Part shown: piece after piece, positions 58,859-64,000 of the stretch
Layout of the letters: the number at the start of each line of letters is the position of its first letter
Numbering within the stretch: the first letter of the stretch is position 1
Source: Candidatus Planktophila sp.
GTDB lineage: Bacteria; Actinomycetota; Actinomycetes; Nanopelagicales; Nanopelagicaceae
Length of the DNA: 64,000 nt
NCBI GenBank assembly: GCA_009691135.1
Contig: SHVF01000003.1
Location: 1-64,000, forward strand
Direction: 5' to 3'
Translations under genes and position numbers: made by a program
The notes under the pieces: model-generated
The model's input: only the letters and a program-made list of their open reading frames with translations
The model's database searches: none
Told to the model about the DNA's origin: nothing

Positions 58859-60322
58859 TTATTTCACCGCGTTCTCTATCGCTTTAGCCAGTCCTCCATC
58901 GACAAATGCATGTATCAAAGTTCCCACTTCGACATATTCCTCGCTGAGAATCTCGCCAGTTTCGTGAATTGCACTAACTAAATCTCCACGATCATATGGA
59001 ATTGTCACAGTGACTTCAATATTTGGATGAGGCAAAGATTTTTCAATTGCTTGAACCAATCCTTCAATTCCAAATCCAGTCCGAGCCGAAAATGCAAAAC
59101 TATTCTTTTCTTTACGCAAAATCTCCATCACGACTTCTGGGTCAGCGGCATCTACTTTATTAATGGCAATAATCTCCGGAATATCTCCACCGCCAATTTC
59201 GGTGATTACTTCGCGTACGGCACGGATTTGCTCAAAAGGATCACTGTGCGAACCATCAACGACATGAACAATTAGATCAGAAGCTGATACTTCTTCAAGT
59301 GTTGATTTAAATGCATCAATTAATTGATGCGGAAGGTGACGGACAAAACCCACAGTGTCAGAAAGGGTATATATCCGGCCATCTGCAGTCTGCGTCTTTC
59401 GCACCGTAGGATCCAAGGTTGCAAAGAGTGCGTTTTCGACTAACACTCCTGCATCAGTTAATTTGTTTAAAAGCGATGATTTGCCAGCGTTTGTGTAACC
59501 CGCAATTGCAACGGACGGAATATTAAAACGCTTGCGTTCTTGTCGTTTGGTATCACGCGAAACTTTCATCTCGGCTATCTCTCGACGTAGTTTGGCCATC
59601 TTGTCCCGAATTCTGCGCCGATCAGTTTCAATTTTGGTCTCACCAGGGCCACGACCACCAATTCCGGCACCACCTGCTGCACGGCCACCAACTTGGCGAG
59701 AAAGTGAATCTCCCCAGCCGCGAAGTCTTGGTAGCAAATATGCAATCTGCGCTAATTCAACCTGCGCTTTGCCTTCTTTACTCTTGGCATGCTGGGCAAA
59801 AATATCCAGAATTAAAGCAGTACGATCAACAACTTTTACTTTCAATTTATCTTCTAGTTGGCGCAATTGCGAAGGAGATAGTTCGCCATCGCAAATAACA
59901 GTATCGGCACCAGTTGATGCAACTATTTGGCGCAGTTCCACAACTTTTCCCGAACCTATATATGTTGCCGGATCTGGTTTATCGCGTCGCTGAATCAAAG
60001 CATCTAACACTTCAGAACCTGCAGTCTCGGCTAGCGCTTTCAACTCTGCTAATGAATTTTCAGCCATCTCAGCGCTACCTTCAGTCCAGACACCTACCAA
60101 GACAACGCGCTCTAGTTGTAACTGGCGATATTCAGCCTCTGAAATATCTTGTAGCTGTGTTGAAAAACCTTTGACGCGACGCAGCGCATGGCGGTCTTCC
60201 AAATCTGCTTGTGAGCTAACTTCGTAATCGCTCTCATCAGCGTCAAAATCTGCAGCTACTCGCGCACTTTCGCGCAATAGTTCTTCAAATAAATCATTAT
60301 TACGTGACTCGTCTGCGCTCAT
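58859..60322 (-). CDS. hflX: GTPase HflX
   Basis: GRGPGETKIETDRRRI; AGYTNAGKSSLLNKL; DTVGFVRHLPHQLIDAFKSTLEE. Confidence 0.97.
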   Translation of the reverse strand: MSADESRNNDLFEELLRESARVAADFDADESDYEVSSQADLEDRHALRRVKGFSTQLQDISEAEYRQLQLERVVLVGVWTEGSAEMAENSLAELKALAETAGSEVLDALIQRRDKPDPATYIGSGKVVELRQIVASTGADTVICDGELSPSQLRQLEDKLKVKVVDRTALILDIFAQHAKSKEGKAQVELAQIAYLLPRLRGWGDSLSRQVGGRAAGGAGIGGRGPGETKIETDRRRIRDKMAKLRREIAEMKVSRDTKRQERKRFNIPSVAIAGYTNAGKSSLLNKLTDAGVLVENALFATLDPTVRKTQTADGRIYTLSDTVGFVRHLPHQLIDAFKSTLEEVSASDLIVHVVDGSHSDPFEQIRAVREVITEIGGGDIPEIIAINKVDAADPEVVMEILRKEKNSFAFSARTGFGIEGLVQAIEKSLPHPNIEVTVTIPYDRGDLVSAIHETGEILSEEYVEVGTLIHAFVDGGLAKAIENAVK

Positions 60323-61131
60323 GCTTCCTGCAAGTATTGCGTTATGTCGTGATCAGAGATCAGCAAAGCCGGTCCAGTTAAAGTTGCATTCGAATGTGGA
60401 TCAATGTCTACAACTAGGCGACCTCCTGGTGGATAAATTACCCAGCGCGAAGGTAGCGCCTCTTTTGAGTGCAGAGTTGCAGCAAGGGCAACTGCGCAAG
60501 TGCCGGTTCCGCAAGATTTAGTTTCGCCGCTGCCCCGTTCATGAACGCGCATCTTTGCTTCGTATCCTGGCAATATTTCAACAAACTCGACGTTTACACC
60601 TTCAGGATAAGAATCTTTGGGGCGAACGATCGGTGCAACCTCAAGTGAACCAACATCTTCAATTTTCTCTACAAAGACCACAGCGTGGGGATTGCCAACA
60701 TTTATGTTGTAGCCATTCCAGATCTTTCCTTCTACGGAAGCGGTAATTTCTTCATTTTCATCAAGGACTTTGCCCATATTTACCGAAATATCATCGGTGG
60801 TTGGAACTCGCAGGTGTTTGATGCCATCGCGAGTATTGATTGCAAATATTCCTTCGCTTTGATGACCTCTTTGTACTAGGTATCGCGCCATTACCCGAAT
60901 TCCGTTGCCACACATTTCGGCAATAGAACCATCTGCGTTGCGATAATCCATAAACCATTTCTCATCACGCTTGATTATTCGGATCAGACCATCTGCGCCT
61001 ATTCCAGTCAGGCGATTACAAATCGCAGCCGTTTGCGCCGTGGTGATGGAAATTTCATCCGCGGGGTCAAAGACCAATATAAAATCGTTTTCAGTGCCAT
61101 GTCCGTACGTGGCGATCAGAGGCTGAGTCAT
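60319..61131 (-). CDS. dapF: Diaminopimelate epimerase
   Basis: MCGNGIRVMARYL; RGSGETKSCGTGTCA; start [12 protein letters not shown]. Confidence 0.95.
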   Translation of the reverse strand: MTQPLIATYGHGTENDFILVFDPADEISITTAQTAAICNRLTGIGADGLIRIIKRDEKWFMDYRNADGSIAEMCGNGIRVMARYLVQRGHQSEGIFAINTRDGIKHLRVPTTDDISVNMGKVLDENEEITASVEGKIWNGYNINVGNPHAVVFVEKIEDVGSLEVAPIVRPKDSYPEGVNVEFVEILPGYEAKMRVHERGSGETKSCGTGTCAVALAATLHSKEALPSRWVIYPPGGRLVVDIDPHSNATLTGPALLISDHDITQYLQEA

Positions 61132-62036
61132 GAGACTGCTGAGTTTATCTTCATCATGACTGTTTCCAAACGCGGTTGCGATGGTGAAATCCACTGAATA
61201 CGGGCATCACGTGAGAACCAAGTCTCTTGTCGGCGAACATATTGTCGAGTTGCCCGCTTTGTATCTTCAATCGCCGCCGGCTCGGAAATTTCTCCAGCTC
61301 GCATTGCAATAATCTGGGCATAACCCAGAGCGCGGCGGGCAGTTGTTGCCTGATTAATTCCCAGTGAAATCAGCGAATCGACTTCATTTACAAATCCACG
61401 TTCCCACATTCGATCAATTCGTGCTTCAACACGTGCACCAAGTTCGGCTCGATCCATGACCAGTCCAAATTGCATTGCATCTAGATATCGTGAACTATCT
61501 TCGCGCGGCAGATTTGCAGTAAATGGTTTGCCAGTAATTTCAATTACTTCAAGTGCCCGAATGACCCTTCGTTCATTTTGCACATCTATTGCCGCTGCTG
61601 CAGCTGGATCAAGTTGAGCAAGTCTTTCAAATAAACTAACGATTCCAAAAATCTTTGCTTCCTCCGTTAACCGTTGCCTAACTTGTGAATCTGTATCTGG
61701 AAAATTTAAGTCATCTAATATTGATTTTATATAAAGACCGGTACCACCAACAATTATTGCGTGCCTACCTGCGCCATGGATTTCACTCACGGCTTTGCGT
61801 GCTAACTCTTGATACCAAGCAACGGTCGCATCTTGGCTAACATCTAGAACATCGAGCAAATGATGTGTTATGCCCTTGCGTTCGTCAACCGAAAGTTTTG
61901 CTGTCCCGATATCCATGCCTCGATAAATCTGCATCGAATCAGCGTTGATTATCTCGGCGCCTATTTCTTTAGCAAGATCTACGGCTAAATCACTCTTTCC
62001 GGTTGCAGTCGCACCACAAATAACGATCGTCTTCAT
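61128..62036 (-). CDS. miaA: tRNA dimethylallyltransferase
   Basis: [40 protein letters not shown]. Confidence 0.97.
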   Translation of the reverse strand: MKTIVICGATATGKSDLAVDLAKEIGAEIINADSMQIYRGMDIGTAKLSVDERKGITHHLLDVLDVSQDATVAWYQELARKAVSEIHGAGRHAIIVGGTGLYIKSILDDLNFPDTDSQVRQRLTEEAKIFGIVSLFERLAQLDPAAAAAIDVQNERRVIRALEVIEITGKPFTANLPREDSSRYLDAMQFGLVMDRAELGARVEARIDRMWERGFVNEVDSLISLGINQATTARRALGYAQIIAMRAGEISEPAAIEDTKRATRQYVRRQETWFSRDARIQWISPSQPRLETVMMKINSAVS

Positions 62037-63451
62037 TTAACGGTAGGAATTCCCAGCAGCAACGGCTGCGGAGCGCTCTGTGCGAGATTGGCAGCATAGG
62101 CATCTCCCCCGCGGGTCTTTATATGTGCAGTCTCTGTCGCTATCAAATAGTGAGCAGATGCATCAATAATAGTTAAATCAACAAAATCACCAGGTCTTGC
62201 GCTGCTGGTGGCATCGAAGTGAACCAAACGGAAATCTTCCGTCTTTCCTGTAAGACGTGACTGCGCAGCATCTCGCCGACCTTCAACTTCTGAAACAAGC
62301 GCGCGATGTTTCCTACCAATAGATTTCTGGTTAACGCCCAAAGAGATGGCCTGTTGGTGTTCATGCAGCCTTGTATAGCGTTCTCCAACTATCTCGGCAG
62401 GAACTTGATTTGGCATAACTCCGGCTGGGGTCCCGGGGCGTATCGAATATTTGTATGTATATGCAGCCGAAAATTGCGCCACTGTTGCTAAATCCATAGT
62501 TGCTTGGAAATCTTCTTCCGTCTCCCCAGGAAAACCTACGATTATGTCAGTAGTAATCATCGCCTCTGGCATTGCTGATCGAACGCGATCTAATATTCCC
62601 AAATATCGACTACTTCGGTACGAACGGCGCATCTCTTGCAAAATACGATCTGATCCCGATTGCAGCGGCATGTGAAGATGCGGCATCACATTTTTAGTCG
62701 CCGCCATTACTTCAATTACATCATCAGTGAAATCACGTGGATGCGGGGACATAAAACGGACTCTTTCAAGACCTTCAATCTCACCACATTCACGTAACAA
62801 GTTGGCAAATGCTCCACGATCTCCAAACTCAACTCCGTAAGCATTTACATTCTGCCCAAGTAAGGTAATTTCAATAACCCCTTGCGCGACCAACGTACGT
62901 ATCTCTTTGAGAATATCTGCAGCGGGACGATCTTTTTCAATTCCACGTAGTGCTGGAACTATGCAGAAAGTACAGGTGTTGTTGCAACCAACAGATACTG
63001 AAACCCAAGAAGTGAAAGGTGATAGCCGACGGGCGGGAAGAGTTGAAGGGAAGTGTTCTAGAGCTTCCAAAATCTCAATTTGCGCCTCTTCTTCAATTCG
63101 GGCACGCTCTAGCAACACAGGTAATGACCCAACGTTGTGGGTACCAAAAACCACATCCACATATGGCGCCTTCTTTAAAATTATGGCTTGATCCTTCTGC
63201 GCTAGGCATCCACCAACAGCGATTTGCATATTGGGATTGGCTTTCTTGATTGGCGCCAAGAAACTTAAATTACCGTACAACTTATTGTCTGCATTCTCGC
63301 GGACCGCACACGTATTGAATACGACAATATCTGCTTGCTCCCCCGGCGCCACGGGGAGATGACCTGCCTCATCAAGTAAACCTGCAATACGTTCAGAATC
63401 ATGCACGTTCATCTGACAGCCGTAAGTCTCGACTGTATATGTGCGGGCCAT
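62033..63451 (-). CDS. miaB: tRNA-2-methylthio-N6-dimethylallyladenosine synthase
   Basis: [41 protein letters not shown] domain. Confidence 0.97.
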   Translation of the reverse strand: MARTYTVETYGCQMNVHDSERIAGLLDEAGHLPVAPGEQADIVVFNTCAVRENADNKLYGNLSFLAPIKKANPNMQIAVGGCLAQKDQAIILKKAPYVDVVFGTHNVGSLPVLLERARIEEEAQIEILEALEHFPSTLPARRLSPFTSWVSVSVGCNNTCTFCIVPALRGIEKDRPAADILKEIRTLVAQGVIEITLLGQNVNAYGVEFGDRGAFANLLRECGEIEGLERVRFMSPHPRDFTDDVIEVMAATKNVMPHLHMPLQSGSDRILQEMRRSYRSSRYLGILDRVRSAMPEAMITTDIIVGFPGETEEDFQATMDLATVAQFSAAYTYKYSIRPGTPAGVMPNQVPAEIVGERYTRLHEHQQAISLGVNQKSIGRKHRALVSEVEGRRDAAQSRLTGKTEDFRLVHFDATSSARPGDFVDLTIIDASAHYLIATETAHIKTRGGDAYAANLAQSAPQPLLLGIPTVK

Positions 63452-63471
63452 GCGCTAAGACTATCGGTGCT

Positions 63472-64000
63472 TTAGAGGGCTAGCACCTGCTGATTAAGCG
63501 TCGCTCGTTCGACAACTAGTACATGATGATTTGGAAGATTCTTCCAGCCTGCCTGATCCCAACCACTAGATGCTACGACCAAATCCCCATCGTTGAACTT
63601 GTAATAAAGGTCGTAATACCCATCCAGTGCCCAATCTGGTTTCCGTGCCGGATCATGTTCGCAGATGGTTATGAAATGCGAATCAGTCATCAACATTGCA
63701 TTGATACTGGAAAAATCGTAATTTTCTTTAATCTCGCGAACCGCGCTAAGTACACCTTCGACTAAACCGTGTTTTTCTATATGGCTGAGAATAAAGTAGA
63801 AATATCTTTCGCTATCTGTCTCACCTTGAATTTCACTTTTAAACTTCTGCGAAATTACAGAGTCCAGAGCGGTTGCTGGATGGATAGCACCGTTGTGAGT
63901 GAAGCTATAACCATGGCTAATAAAGGGATGGGTATTTTCTTTACTTACCGCAATTCCTAAAGTGGCCCAACGAAGATGCAATAGCGCACCATCTGTCTTA
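63472..64000 (-). CDS. Class II glutamine amidotransferase, N-terminus truncated by window edge
   Basis: ...KTDGALLHLRWATLG...PFISHGYSFTHNGAIHP...SINAMLMTDSHFITICEHDP; reading frame stays open to 64000. Confidence 0.85.
   Translation of the reverse strand, partial: KTDGALLHLRWATLGIAVSKENTHPFISHGYSFTHNGAIHPATALDSVISQKFKSEIQGETDSERYFYFILSHIEKHGLVEGVLSAVREIKENYDFSSINAMLMTDSHFITICEHDPARKPDWALDGYYDLYYKFNDGDLVVASSGWDQAGWKNLPNHHVLVVERATLNQQVLAL

Noticed and set aside
59532-59993. 153-aa ORF antisense to hflX
   Set aside because: Shadow ORF opposite a conserved GTPase gene.
1-64000. CRISPR array, prophage, transposon or integron
   Set aside because: No spaced direct repeats, transposase/integrase or phage structural proteins seen while reading the ORF set and sequence.
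1-64000. tRNA or rRNA genes
   Set aside because: No convincing cloverleaf or rRNA segment noticed in the very short intergenic gaps; tRNAscan-SE would be needed to exclude fully.

Overview
A 64 kb window from a moderate-GC actinobacterial chromosome. It is densely coded, with about 63 protein genes and no rRNA, tRNA, CRISPR array, transposase or phage module that I could recognise. Many genes belong to actinobacterial families (DUF3000, DUF3043, DUF3093, DUF3159, DUF4191, DUF4193, ErpA/HesB). From memory, gene order follows conserved actinobacterial blocks: ctaFDC-NifS-like-PfkB-erpA-nadA; gcvT-pepA-lpd-sucB-lipB-lipA-glnA; fadD15-pimB-NlpC/P60; DUF3000-rnd-dxs-TrmA-like-trkA-trkA-dut; hflX-dapF-miaA-miaB. 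The compactness and GC would fit a streamlined freshwater lineage (acI/Nanopelagicales-like), but that placement is inference. Best candidates for follow-up: (1) a cobalamin-riboswitch-headed operon coupling a secreted SCO2322-like protein to a complete ECF transporter; (2) a cysteine-desulfurase-like protein that keeps the Cys loop but appears to lack the PLP lysine; (3) a 269-aa 'mini-NhaA' missing N-terminal and internal helices; (4) more than 20 start codons preceded at 6-8 nt by a TANNNT -10 box (leaderless transcription), with very short divergent promoters; (5) 10 of 13 convergent gene pairs overlapping tail-to-tail; (6) an orphan PD-(D/E)XK nuclease with two CxxC motifs.
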